From Roseimaritima ulvae (GTDB taxonomy: Bacteria > Planctomycetota > Planctomycetia > Pirellulales > Pirellulaceae): a DNA stretch of 64,000 nt. Positions 9,579 through 18,131 of the stretch are shown here, one piece after another. Below the pieces are notes generated by a model. That model had not been told where the DNA came from, searched no databases, and was given only the letters and a program-made list of their open reading frames with translations. The DNA lies in contig NZ_CP042914.1 in NCBI RefSeq assembly GCF_008065135.1, positions 5,809,404 to 5,873,403 on the forward strand, written 5' to 3'. The stretch's first letter is position 1. Each line of letters opens with the position of its first letter. The translations under genes and the position numbers were made by a program.

Positions 9579-9613
9579 GTGCGCTGTTCTCACCCCTCCC
9601 GCTGACGATTGAG

Positions 9614-9623
9614 TTAGAATGGG
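9614..9623 (+). promoter_or_regulatory. Possible -10-like motif TTAGAATGGG
   Basis: TTAGAATGGG ends three bases before the ATG of the cytochrome-type gene at 9627, and the identical 10-mer occurs at 21937-21946 upstream of the sulfatase. The centre resembles a -10 box, and its closeness to the start would imply a near-leaderless mRNA. No convincing -35 was seen. Confidence 0.3.
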
Positions 9624-9626
9624 AGC

Positions 9627-12600
9627 ATGTTGAAGCCCACCTGTTATCTCGCCGTCCTGTGTCTGTTTTCGCTGCCGTTTTCCCCCGCCCGGGCGGACGA
9701 CGAAGTCGACTTTAATGCCGACGTTCGCCCCATCCTGGCGACGCATTGTTTTAAATGCCACGGCCCCGATGAGGGGACCCGCGAAGCCGATCTGCGGGTC
9801 GATACCTTTGCCGCCGCGACCGCGGATCGGGGCGGTTATGCGGCGATCGTGCCCGGACACCCGGCTGACAGCGAATTGCTGCAGCGTGTGAGCAGTGACG
9901 ATCCTGACCTGCGGATGCCGCCGCCGGAGGAATCCGGGGGTTTGACCGCGGCGGAAGTCCAAACCCTGACACGTTGGATAGAGTCGGGCGCGGAGTACCA
10001 GAAACATTGGTCGCTGGTTCCGCCGGTCGCGCCCGTCGTACCTGCACGTGTCGAGTCCTTTTCGGCTCGCACGCGTTCGGCCATTGACCGCTTTGTCCAG
10101 ACTCGTCTGCACGACAAGACCGCTTTGCATCCCGCGCCGCCGGCCGACCGCTACACCTTGGTTCGCCGCCTGTATTTGGATCTAACCGGCTTGCCTCCCA
10201 CCCCCGAGCAGGCCGACGCGTTTGTCCACGATGACGATCCGATGGCCTATGTTCGCCTGGTCGATCGCTTGCTGGCCTCGCCAAGTTTTGCGGAAAACAT
10301 CACCCAACCCTGGCTGGATCTGGCTCGCTACGCCGACACCAACGGCTACGAAAAAGATCGCCCGCGAACCATTTGGCCGTACCGCGACTGGGTTTTACAC
10401 GCCCTGGCCAACGACATGCCCTTCGATCAATTTTCGACGGAACAATTGGCCGGCGATATGTTGCCCGGCGCCACCAACGCACAACGCATCGCTACCGGCT
10501 TTCATCGCAATACGATGCTGAACGAAGAAGGCGGTATCGATCCGCTGGAGTTCCGCTTCCAAGCCATGGTCGATCGAGTGGCCACGACCGGCACGGTTTG
10601 GCTGGGGCTGACCACCGGCTGTGCTCAATGCCATACCCACAAGTACGACCCCATTACGCACACCGACTACTACGCCTTGATGGCGCTGTTAAACAACGCC
10701 GACGAACCCGAAGTGGTGGTTGAAGATCCGGCCATCGAACGTCGGCAGCAACAGATCGATCGACAGATCGACCAGCGAGAATCGCAACTGGTCGAACAAT
10801 TTTTGCCGGACATGGCGGCCGTGCTGGAAGCTTGGCGGACACGGCCCCCAGGCGACGACGCGTTTGTGGGACCGCCCACCGAACAGCAGACGATTGACGC
10901 GGCTTTCCAAGCTTGGCTGGACGAACAATTCGTCGCCGCCGTGCTCTGGCAGGTCCTGCCGCCGGAAAGCATGCGGTCCACGATGCCGCGTCTGGAAGCC
11001 TTGCCCGATGGTTCGATCCTGGCCAGCGGCGACGTCACCAAACGCGATGTCTACCGTGTCCGTTTTGACTTGCAGCACCCCACCACGGCGCTGCGGTTGG
11101 AAGTCTTGCCACATGACAGCCTGCCGGCCGGCGGTCCCGGGATGGCTTACTACGAAGGGCGGCGAGGCGATTTCTTTCTGAGCGAATGGCGGGTGACCTT
11201 CAACGGAAAACCGGTTCCATTGCACGTCGCTTCGCACGATTACGGCAAGATCAGCGTGGGTTCCGGCGATCCGGCGGCGGCATCGGTACTCGACGGCGAC
11301 GGTTCAACCGGTTGGTCGACTTCGGGACGCGAAGGTCAAGCCAGCCAGTTGGTCGTCAACCTGGTAACGCCGCTGAGCGAACCGGGAGAGTTGGAGATTG
11401 AGCTGCTGTTCGAACGCCACTTCGCCGCCGCACTGGGACGATTCCGAGTGTCCGCGGCACAAACCTGCGGTCCCACCACAGCCTCTCCATTGCCGGCCGA
11501 CGTCGTGCAAGCCATCGCGGCTTGGGACCGCGACCAACAGCCGGATACGATCCCTTGTTTCGAACAACTCCGACGCCATTTTTTGCGGACTTCGCCCTTG
11601 CTGCGATCACGGTACGCGGCGGTCGAGAGGCTGCAGAAGCAACGTCCGAAGTTTGTGCGTTCGCTCGCCTTCCAGCAACGCGGGGCGGACCACACGCGGC
11701 CCACGTTTCGCCATCACCGAGGCGAGTACCTGCAACCTCGGGAACAGGTACAACCAGATATCCCGGAAGTTTTCGGGGGTCTACCCCCCGATTCACCTCG
11801 CGATCGTTTGGCCCTGGCGCGTTGGTTGGTCAGCGAACAAAACCCACTAGTTGGCCGCGTGGTGGTGAACCGCGTTTGGCGTGCCCTGTTCGGCTATGGC
11901 ATCGTGCGTACCGACGGGGATTTTGGGACGCAGTCCGAACCGCCTTCGCACCCAGAACTGTTGGACCATCTGGCCACCGAATGGATGCGACATGATTGGT
12001 CGATGAAATGGCTGTATCGCACGATCGTGTTAACGGCTACCTACCAACAAGCCTCCGCGCGCAGCGGTGACGCCGATCCTGAAAATCGCTGGCTCGCTCG
12101 CGGCGCCCGCGTGCGGTTGCCGGCCGAAACGATTCGCGACCAGTTTCTGGCTGCCAGTACGCGTCTGACACGTACCTTCGGCGGCCCCAGCGTGCGGCCG
12201 CCGCAACTGGCCGCCGTTACCCAGATCGCTTATGGCAATCCCGGTTGGCCCACGTCCAGCGGCGGGGATCGCTATCGGCGCAGCTTATACACCTTTCAAA
12301 AGCGCACCGCGCCCTTTGCCGCGCTGACGGTGTTTGACGCTCCCTCACGCGAAGCCTGTATCGCACGACGGCAGCGCAGCGATACGCCGCTGCAAGCCCT
12401 GACATTATTGAACGACGAAATGTTCATCGAACTGGCGCGACATCTTGCCGAACGGACTTACCGCGACGACCTGCCCCCCGCAGCGATCGCCAATCAGTTA
12501 TTTCGAACCATATTGATTCGTCCGCCAACTCCCGACGAGCAGGCTTCGCTGTTGGAGTTTTACGAACAACAGCGGGAGCAAGGTCTCGCGCCGCAACAGG

Positions 12601-12659
12601 CCTTCTTTCTACTCACCCGCGCCCTCATGAACACCGACGAAGCGATCACCAGGCCCTGA
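9627..12659 (+). CDS. PSD1-type planctomycete cytochrome C / DUF1549 / DUF1553 protein
   Basis: A 1010-residue exported protein with a clear signal peptide (CYLAVLCLFSLPFSPARA). Residues about 25-110 form the planctomycete cytochrome C domain with one c-type haem motif, CFKCH, near residue 46. DUF1549 follows at about 150-370 (starting SAIDRFVQTRLHDK, with NGYEKDRPRTIWPYRDW), a central variable region at about 400-680, then DUF1553 at about 700-960 (LARWLVSEQNPLVGRVVVNR). This architecture is almost confined to Planctomycetes and Verrucomicrobia and is usually paired with a DUF1501 gene, as here 6 bases downstream. The biochemical role is unproven; a link to polysaccharide degradation has been suggested. 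The haem and signal imply a periplasmic location. Confidence 0.95.
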   Translation: MLKPTCYLAVLCLFSLPFSPARADDEVDFNADVRPILATHCFKCHGPDEGTREADLRVDTFAAATADRGGYAAIVPGHPADSELLQRVSSDDPDLRMPPPEESGGLTAAEVQTLTRWIESGAEYQKHWSLVPPVAPVVPARVESFSARTRSAIDRFVQTRLHDKTALHPAPPADRYTLVRRLYLDLTGLPPTPEQADAFVHDDDPMAYVRLVDRLLASPSFAENITQPWLDLARYADTNGYEKDRPRTIWPYRDWVLHALANDMPFDQFSTEQLAGDMLPGATNAQRIATGFHRNTMLNEEGGIDPLEFRFQAMVDRVATTGTVWLGLTTGCAQCHTHKYDPITHTDYYALMALLNNADEPEVVVEDPAIERRQQQIDRQIDQRESQLVEQFLPDMAAVLEAWRTRPPGDDAFVGPPTEQQTIDAAFQAWLDEQFVAAVLWQVLPPESMRSTMPRLEALPDGSILASGDVTKRDVYRVRFDLQHPTTALRLEVLPHDSLPAGGPGMAYYEGRRGDFFLSEWRVTFNGKPVPLHVASHDYGKISVGSGDPAAASVLDGDGSTGWSTSGREGQASQLVVNLVTPLSEPGELEIELLFERHFAAALGRFRVSAAQTCGPTTASPLPADVVQAIAAWDRDQQPDTIPCFEQLRRHFLRTSPLLRSRYAAVERLQKQRPKFVRSLAFQQRGADHTRPTFRHHRGEYLQPREQVQPDIPEVFGGLPPDSPRDRLALARWLVSEQNPLVGRVVVNRVWRALFGYGIVRTDGDFGTQSEPPSHPELLDHLATEWMRHDWSMKWLYRTIVLTATYQQASARSGDADPENRWLARGARVRLPAETIRDQFLAASTRLTRTFGGPSVRPPQLAAVTQIAYGNPGWPTSSGGDRYRRSLYTFQKRTAPFAALTVFDAPSREACIARRQRSDTPLQALTLLNDEMFIELARHLAERTYRDDLPPAAIANQLFRTILIRPPTPDEQASLLEFYEQQREQGLAPQQAFFLLTRALMNTDEAITRP

Positions 12660-12665
12660 ACGATC

Positions 12666-14090
12666 ATGCATCACCTCCAGCACATCACCCGTCGACAACT
12701 GTTTCAAACCTGCGGCGTCGGTCTGGGCAAAGCCGCCCTGGCGTCGCTGCTTTGCCAAACGTCCACCGCCACGGCTGCGTCGGCCGCAAGCGAACCGCAC
12801 CCCGCCTTGCAATATCGGCCCCGGGCCAAGCGGGTGATTTATTTGTTCATGGCCGGCGCGCCGAGCCAACTGGATCTGTTCGATTATAAACCCAAACTGG
12901 CTGAACTCGCCGGCCAGCCCTTGCCTCCCTCGGTGATCGACGGTCAACGCTACGCTTTTATTCAACCCGACGCCGCCGTTCTGCCACCTCAGTTTCCGTT
13001 TGCCAAACACGGCCAATCGGGGGCGGAGCTGTCTGATCGGCTGCCGCATCTGGCCACCATCGCGGACAAAATCGCGATCGTTCGCAGCGTCACCACCGAC
13101 CAATTCAATCACGCTCCGGCGCAATTGTTCGTCAACACCGGAAGCGCCATCCCAGGTCGTCCAGCGATCGGCTCCTGGCTCAGTTACGGCATCGGCAACG
13201 AAGCCGAAGACCTGCCCGCGTTTGTGGTTTTGAAAAGCGGTGGCAGTTTGAGCGGCGGCGCGTCGATGTGGAGCAGTGGTTTTTTGCCGTCGCAGCATCA
13301 AGGCGTGCCGTTCCGCGGTTCCGGAGATCCCATCCTGCACGTTTCCAATCCAGAATCGATCGATCAACGCATGCAACGCGATTCGCTGGATTTGATCGCG
13401 GACTTGAACCGTCAACAGCTGCAAGCCACCGGTGATCCGGAAATCGCAGCCCGGATCAGCGCCTATGAAATGGCGTACCGGATGCAATCCCGAGCTCCCG
13501 AACTGATGGACTTCCAGCAAGAGACCGCGGCCACGTTGGAACTCTATGGCGCCGAACCTTCGAACCCCGCCAAAGCGTATGCCAACAACTGCTTGTTAGC
13601 GCGGCGGATGGCCGAACGAGGCGTGCGGTTTATCCAGTTGTACCACGCCGGTTGGGATCACCATTCCAACGTTGCCGGTGGCGTGAAGGCACAGAGCAAG
13701 CAGACCGATCAGGCTTCGGCCGCTCTGATCAAAGACCTGGCACAGCGGGGGCTGCTGGACGATACGCTGGTCGTCTGGGGCGGTGAATTTGGCCGCACGC
13801 CGATGGTCGAAGCCAGCGCGGCGTTGGGACGAGCCAAAGGCCGCGATCACCATCCGCAAGCCTTTACGATGTGGTTTGCCGGTGGTGGAGTGCGTCCGGG
13901 GCAAACCATCGGAGCCACCGACGAACTGGGATTTCACCCCACCGAATCTCCGGTACACGTGCACGACGTGCAGGCCACGATCTTGCACCAATTAGGCATC
14001 AACCACGAAAAGCTAACATTCACGTACGCCGGCCGCCCCTTCCGCCTGACCGATGTTCACGGGCATGTGATCAATACCTTGGTAAGCTAA
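12666..14090 (+). CDS. DUF1501 family protein with Tat-type signal
   Basis: A 474-residue protein of the DUF1501 family, the regular partner of PSD1-type cytochrome proteins. The N-terminus has a twin-arginine motif (ITRRQLFQTCG) followed by a moderately hydrophobic helix, so Tat export is likely. The fold is related to alkaline phosphatases and sulfatases: the segments YLFMAGAPSQLDLFDYKP, YHAGWDHHSN and VVWGGEFGRTP are typical DUF1501 signatures, and the last two hold His and Asp residues that may bind metal. The substrate is unknown. Six bases separate it from the upstream gene, so the two are surely cotranscribed. Confidence 0.93.
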   Translation: MHHLQHITRRQLFQTCGVGLGKAALASLLCQTSTATAASAASEPHPALQYRPRAKRVIYLFMAGAPSQLDLFDYKPKLAELAGQPLPPSVIDGQRYAFIQPDAAVLPPQFPFAKHGQSGAELSDRLPHLATIADKIAIVRSVTTDQFNHAPAQLFVNTGSAIPGRPAIGSWLSYGIGNEAEDLPAFVVLKSGGSLSGGASMWSSGFLPSQHQGVPFRGSGDPILHVSNPESIDQRMQRDSLDLIADLNRQQLQATGDPEIAARISAYEMAYRMQSRAPELMDFQQETAATLELYGAEPSNPAKAYANNCLLARRMAERGVRFIQLYHAGWDHHSNVAGGVKAQSKQTDQASAALIKDLAQRGLLDDTLVVWGGEFGRTPMVEASAALGRAKGRDHHPQAFTMWFAGGGVRPGQTIGATDELGFHPTESPVHVHDVQATILHQLGINHEKLTFTYAGRPFRLTDVHGHVINTLVS

Positions 14091-14164
14091 ACCTGATATC
14101 CTGAAACGCTCAAGGTTGATGCAACACAAGATTGAGAACCAGGCCCCAGTTGCGAGCCCAAACG

Positions 14165-14743
14165 ATGCGACTAGACATTCGACGAATATGCGTTCCCACC
14201 GACTTTAGCAAAGCGGCCGAACATGCCGTGCACTATGCGGCCGCGTTGGCGAATACCTACCAGGCCGAGCTGTATCTATTGCATGTCATCGAACATGCCG
14301 GTCCACTGGTTCACCATCCGGACTTCACGCACGATGGCGCGGTCGCCCGTGAGTACTTCAATCGGCTGGAACGGGCCGTTGCCGAAGCGGAGCAGGAGCT
14401 CGGCGCGGACGGCGAACAACACGAAGTCTCCGAGCTGATTCGGTCATTGGAAGCCGATGCGCTGGACAACATTCAATCGCTCGGCAATTCCTGGTGGACG
14501 GGTCTGAAGGTGCACCGCGATATCCGCTACGGACACGCTGTCAAAGAAATCAATCACTACGTCGAAAAGTTGAACATCGACATTGCGGTAATGGGCACCC
14601 ACGGCCATTCCAAACTGGCAAGCGTGCTGTTGGGGAGTGTTACCGAACGAGTTGTTCGCACCTGCCCGTGCCCGGTGACTGTCGTCCGACATCCCGAACA
14701 CACCTACAAAGTGATCGACAGCCAAGAGACGCCCTATGAGTGA
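14165..14743 (+). CDS. Universal stress protein (UspA family)
   Basis: About 192 residues from ATG 14165. It opens [20 protein letters not shown], the standard UspA beginning, and ends with [20 protein letters not shown], which fits the G-2X-G-9X-G(S/T) signature of ATP-binding Usp proteins, followed by [10 protein letters not shown] cytoplasmic nucleotide-binding stress protein whose exact role is unknown. An in-frame ATG at 14132 adds 11 residues unlike the family. The stop codon overlaps the next gene by 8 bases, suggesting translational coupling. The middle (about 70-125) is longer than in minimal Usp proteins. Confidence 0.9.
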   Translation: MRLDIRRICVPTDFSKAAEHAVHYAAALANTYQAELYLLHVIEHAGPLVHHPDFTHDGAVAREYFNRLERAVAEAEQELGADGEQHEVSELIRSLEADALDNIQSLGNSWWTGLKVHRDIRYGHAVKEINHYVEKLNIDIAVMGTHGHSKLASVLLGSVTERVVRTCPCPVTVVRHPEHTYKVIDSQETPYE

Positions 14744-15170
14744 ACTGCGTCCCTTTCATCTCGCCTTTCCGGTCCGCGACATCGAAGAGGCTCGGCGTTT
14801 CTACGGCGAAGTGCTGGGCTGCCCCGAAGGCCGCAGCGACGATACCTGGGTGGATTTCAATCTGTACGGGCACCAGATTGTCGCCCACTACAAACCGCCA
14901 GCCGGCAACGGTAAGGATGCTTCGGCGATCCACAATCCGGTCGATGGCCACGACGTTCCCGTGCCACACTTTGGCATCGTTCTGGCGATGAACGACTGGA
15001 AACAGATTCGCGACCGACTGATCGCCGCCGGCATCGAATTTACGATCGAGCCCTACATTCGCTTCGAAGGGCAACCCGGCGAACAAGCCACAATGTTCTT
15101 CCTCGATCCCTCAGGAAACGCCTTGGAATTCAAAGCGTTTCAAGACCTAACGCAACTGTTCGCCAAGTAG
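14736..15170 (+). CDS. VOC (glyoxalase/bleomycin resistance/dioxygenase) family protein
   Basis: A 144-residue single-subunit VOC protein with two beta-alpha-beta-beta-beta halves. The first half opens [20 protein letters not shown] and the second has [18 protein letters not shown], ending [12 protein letters not shown]. His in the first half, His of PHFGI and Glu of LEFK sit where VOC enzymes bind a divalent metal. The substrate cannot be told; the sequence resembles glyoxalase-like dioxygenase relatives rather than canonical lactoylglutathione lyase. The start ATG lies within the last codons of the Usp gene. Its TAG stop falls in the left arm of a long inverted repeat. Confidence 0.88.
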   Translation: MSELRPFHLAFPVRDIEEARRFYGEVLGCPEGRSDDTWVDFNLYGHQIVAHYKPPAGNGKDASAIHNPVDGHDVPVPHFGIVLAMNDWKQIRDRLIAAGIEFTIEPYIRFEGQPGEQATMFFLDPSGNALEFKAFQDLTQLFAK

Positions 15171-15301
15171 CATGGGTCCCCGGCCCGTGTCCCGTGTCCC
15201 CCAAAACGGTCGCGGTCACACCGATTGAGATGGAAAACCTCTGCCGCGACCATTTTGGGGGAGGGGGGACACGTGACACACGGGCCGGGGACCCATGCTA
15301 C
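15167..15301. repeat. Long inverted repeat between convergent genes
   Basis: Arms of about 50 bases (15167-15216 and 15244-15301) are inverted copies: GTAGCATGGGTCCCCGG at one end and its complement at the other, with CCCCCAAAA and its complement inside. The TAG stops of both convergent genes lie in the outer ends of the arms. It may terminate transcription from both sides. Related GCATGGGCCC/GGGCCCATGC elements are at 40303, 47933 and 54734. Confidence 0.85.
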
Positions 15302-16569
15302 TTCATCTCCAAGGCGAGCAATTCGCCTGATGTTGGCGAGATCGTGCGGCGGCAGTACAGCGTGCCGTCGGCCAGAGCCGGCAAGGCGCGATACACGCCT
15401 TCGGGCAGTTCCGCTTGGGCCAACGAGCGGAATTGTTCGCTGTCCGCAGCGATCAATTCCAATTTACCGCTAACGTGTTGCGCCAACACGCGATCTCCGA
15501 CCGCGATCAAATGCGCTGTGCCAAAGCCTGGACGCTGCCAGGCGACCTTTCCGTCGGACCAACGCGCGCATAACAATTCACCATTGCCGAAATCCTCTCG
15601 TCCGGTGATCGCGTATAACCATCCATCGTTTAGCACCGGGGTCACGTATTGGCTACCGATCACATCTTGCTGGCTCCAAATATCTCGTGGCGGCTGGACG
15701 CTCATATCCAGCATCCGGCAGCCGACGCCGTAAGACGCCGTAACAAACAGTTCGGTTCCTTTGACCAAGGGCGTGGCCGCGTTCACCGTCGGACCACGCT
15801 GGCCGAAATCAAACTCACTAATCACCTTTCCGGTCTGGGGGTCCAGCATCACGGTCTTTAAACGCAACACGGCGATCACCCGTTGCTGTCCAGCGATCTC
15901 GATCACGGTGGGAGACGCATAGGCGGCTTCCTGATCCACGGCCGTCCAGCGCGTTTTACCATCGCGAATATCGACGGCCACCACGCCCGCGTCCTGACGG
16001 CCTCCCACCGCGATGATCAGCGTCGCGCCAACGACGATCGGAGTGCTACCGGCACCGAAGTAGCCGTCATCGGCCTCGTAGTCGGTGCGCAGTTGCCGCG
16101 TCCATTGCGTCTTGCCATCGGCGACCGCCAGCGCTGTTAAATCGCCGGCCGCTCCGTAGACAAACACCTGTTCGCCGACGACCAGTGGCACGCAACGCGG
16201 CCCCCGGTCGGCATTCACGCCGCCGCGATAGATCGCCGGCAGCTTAGCCTGCCACAACCGCCGCCCTTCTTGGGTATCCAAACAATCGAGAACCTCGTGA
16301 TCTTGTTGGCGGTACCACAAAAAGACCTTGCCCTGTGCCACGGCGACGCCCGAATAGCCCGCGCCGCAAGCTGCTCGCCAGCGGATCTTGGGCTGCCCCG
16401 TCCAGGGCTCGATGGTTTCCTCTTCAGCTTGCCCATCACGCTGCGGACCGAGGATTTGCGGCCAGTCTCCAGCCATCGCCGGGTTCGTAAACCGCCCTAC
16501 AGATAAGAGTATCGCAAGCAGGCAAACGAACAGTAGAAACGCTGGCAAAGCACTTCGCTGGTGATGCAT
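15298..16569 (-). CDS. Exported PQQ-like beta-propeller repeat protein
   Basis: About 423 residues from ATG 16569, starting with a hydrophobic signal peptide (LPAFLLFVCLLAILLSVG). The body carries repeated propeller blades with the recurrent sheet DGKTRWTA or DGKVAWQR and GKVFLWYRQ, typical of PQQ-like or WD40-like planctomycete proteins that open GDWPQILGPQRDGQ. Most members lack quinone-binding residues, so an enzymatic role is not implied; they may serve as periplasmic scaffolds. A longer frame from 16662 would put 31 non-hydrophobic residues before the signal, so I prefer 16569. Convergent with the VOC gene and ending inside the inverted repeat. Confidence 0.88.
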   Translation of the reverse strand: MHHQRSALPAFLLFVCLLAILLSVGRFTNPAMAGDWPQILGPQRDGQAEEETIEPWTGQPKIRWRAACGAGYSGVAVAQGKVFLWYRQQDHEVLDCLDTQEGRRLWQAKLPAIYRGGVNADRGPRCVPLVVGEQVFVYGAAGDLTALAVADGKTQWTRQLRTDYEADDGYFGAGSTPIVVGATLIIAVGGRQDAGVVAVDIRDGKTRWTAVDQEAAYASPTVIEIAGQQRVIAVLRLKTVMLDPQTGKVISEFDFGQRGPTVNAATPLVKGTELFVTASYGVGCRMLDMSVQPPRDIWSQQDVIGSQYVTPVLNDGWLYAITGREDFGNGELLCARWSDGKVAWQRPGFGTAHLIAVGDRVLAQHVSGKLELIAADSEQFRSLAQAELPEGVYRALPALADGTLYCRRTISPTSGELLALEMK

Positions 16570-16722
16570 TTGGTGGCCACTACAGGGAGGGGGCGAAGAG
16601 GGGAGAATCGTATTGTAGCAGTTCTTCGCGAAACTTCGTGATTCCCAGATGGTTCCATCCAATAGGGCATCAAGGAAAACGGAGATTGCCTTGGGCCTTC
16701 ACTCCCACCCACAAAGCCTGCC

Positions 16723-17067
16723 ATGAACGCCATCAAAATCAGTTGTCCCAACGGCCATCGCATTCAAGCCTCCAACAAGCTTGTCGGGCGGACCTTGCCA
16801 TGTCCCAAATGCCAACAGCCGGTCACCGTGCCCCAAGCCTCCGCGACGGCGCTTAGTGACACCGGCGTGATGCGAATCTTGGGCGAAGTCGCTCCGCTGC
16901 CGCCGGCCCCGGAACGCATCCCCGACAGCAAACGGGTTTGTCCGCGTTGCCACCGCGCCAATAGTGCTTCGCTATCGGTTTGCCCGCATTGCAAGTGCTA
17001 CGTCGGTCTGGCTCCCAACTTCTTGAACAGCCTAAGCGAAACCAGCACCCGCCCAACAGCAAAATAG
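16723..17067 (+). CDS. Small zinc-ribbon protein
   Basis: A 114-residue protein with two Cys-based knuckles. The first, at residues 8-40, reads SCPNGHRIQASNKLVGR then PCPKCQQPVTVP, a planctomycete zinc-ribbon type related to the MJ0042-like N-terminal domain. The second, at about 70-92, reads CPRCHRANSASLSVCPHCKC. The region between is Pro/Ala-rich linker. No membrane segment or enzyme domain is present. Such double-ribbon proteins are abundant in this phylum; protein-protein or nucleic-acid binding is possible but not shown. The homologous first knuckle recurs in the gene at 62542. Confidence 0.7.
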   Translation: MNAIKISCPNGHRIQASNKLVGRTLPCPKCQQPVTVPQASATALSDTGVMRILGEVAPLPPAPERIPDSKRVCPRCHRANSASLSVCPHCKCYVGLAPNFLNSLSETSTRPTAK

Positions 17068-17078
17068 ATCGGGGACGA

Positions 17079-18131
17079 TCAGGGTTGCGCCGCCGCGGGA
17101 CCCTCGGCAGCTTCGTTGATCGCCGCAACCATTTGCGATAGCACCAGCGGGATATAAACTACACCGGAGTAATGGTTGGCCTGCATACGGACATGATGCT
17201 GTGCCGACAGCGGAATCCGCTTCGCCAATGCTTCGGCGTTCTTGATGTCGACGACTTGGTCGTACATGGCCGAATACAACCAAGTGCGTTGGGGGTTCAG
17301 CCGATGAGCGATCCGCAAAGGTTCCACTTGATTCATCAGAGCTTCAACCTGTTCCATGGTCAGGCCGGATTGTTCCAAGCTCCGCCGGAAACCAGCTGCA
17401 TCCTTCTTGCCGTTTTGAATCACATCAACCAGGTTGCCGCCGGCCAACATCAGAAACACGTTTTCAAATCCTTGTCCGGCATAACCGCTGTCGAGGCTGG
17501 CGGTGGTCGCGGAGACGAATCCTCCCAAGCTGGTGCCTTGCAAGGACACGTGCGGCGTTTGCACGAAAGGCAGTGCGGCCACCGCATCGCGAGCGCGACG
17601 CACATCCGCGATCGCCTGCCGCATAGCTCGGACCACCTTGGTTTTATGGGGACGCTTGTCCGGGTCGCGACGGGCGCCATAGTAGGGCAGGTGAATCATA
17701 AAAGCATGCACGCCGGCAGCTTGAAAACTGCGAGCGAAAATATGTCCGGCCGTCATCTTGGAACCCGATTCGTGGACCACCACCACGGCGGGTCGCCGCA
17801 GCGGCCGCTCCTCCGTATCACGGACCAAATACCATTCCATCGCCACGCGATCGTTGTTGGCATCCCCGCTGGGAATCGCCGAGGGGAACGTCACCAAGGC
17901 ATCGCCGGGGAAGGGCAGGGGCGGTTGGCAGCGGACTTCAAATTCAGCCGGCGCCCAGACCAAGCCTTCGACACACTGCTGGGCATCGAGGACATCATCG
18001 GCCGGGGCCGCGATCGTATCGTGAGCGGTGAACACGTCGGTATCGAGGAACGCCACTTGAGCCGATACGGCGGCCAGGGTTAAACACTGCAACGTGGCCC
18101 CGGTCACGAACGAAAAGAGTAGGCGACTCAT
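17079..18131 (-). CDS. Exported alpha/beta hydrolase
   Basis: A 350-residue protein with an N-terminal signal peptide (LLFSFVTGATLQCLTLAAVSA). It is an alpha/beta hydrolase: the strand PAVVVVHESGSKMTAG carries the oxyanion region, Ser201 in GTSLGG is the nucleophile elbow, and a late Asp (YDQVVD) and His (NHYSG) are candidates for the rest of the triad. Probably an esterase or peptidase-like hydrolase acting outside the cytoplasm; the substrate is unknown. Its ATG overlaps the stop of the C45 gene by 4 bases (ATGA), so the two are coupled and may act on the same class of amide or ester. Confidence 0.82.
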   Translation of the reverse strand: MSRLLFSFVTGATLQCLTLAAVSAQVAFLDTDVFTAHDTIAAPADDVLDAQQCVEGLVWAPAEFEVRCQPPLPFPGDALVTFPSAIPSGDANNDRVAMEWYLVRDTEERPLRRPAVVVVHESGSKMTAGHIFARSFQAAGVHAFMIHLPYYGARRDPDKRPHKTKVVRAMRQAIADVRRARDAVAALPFVQTPHVSLQGTSLGGFVSATTASLDSGYAGQGFENVFLMLAGGNLVDVIQNGKKDAAGFRRSLEQSGLTMEQVEALMNQVEPLRIAHRLNPQRTWLYSAMYDQVVDIKNAEALAKRIPLSAQHHVRMQANHYSGVVYIPLVLSQMVAAINEAAEGPAAAQP

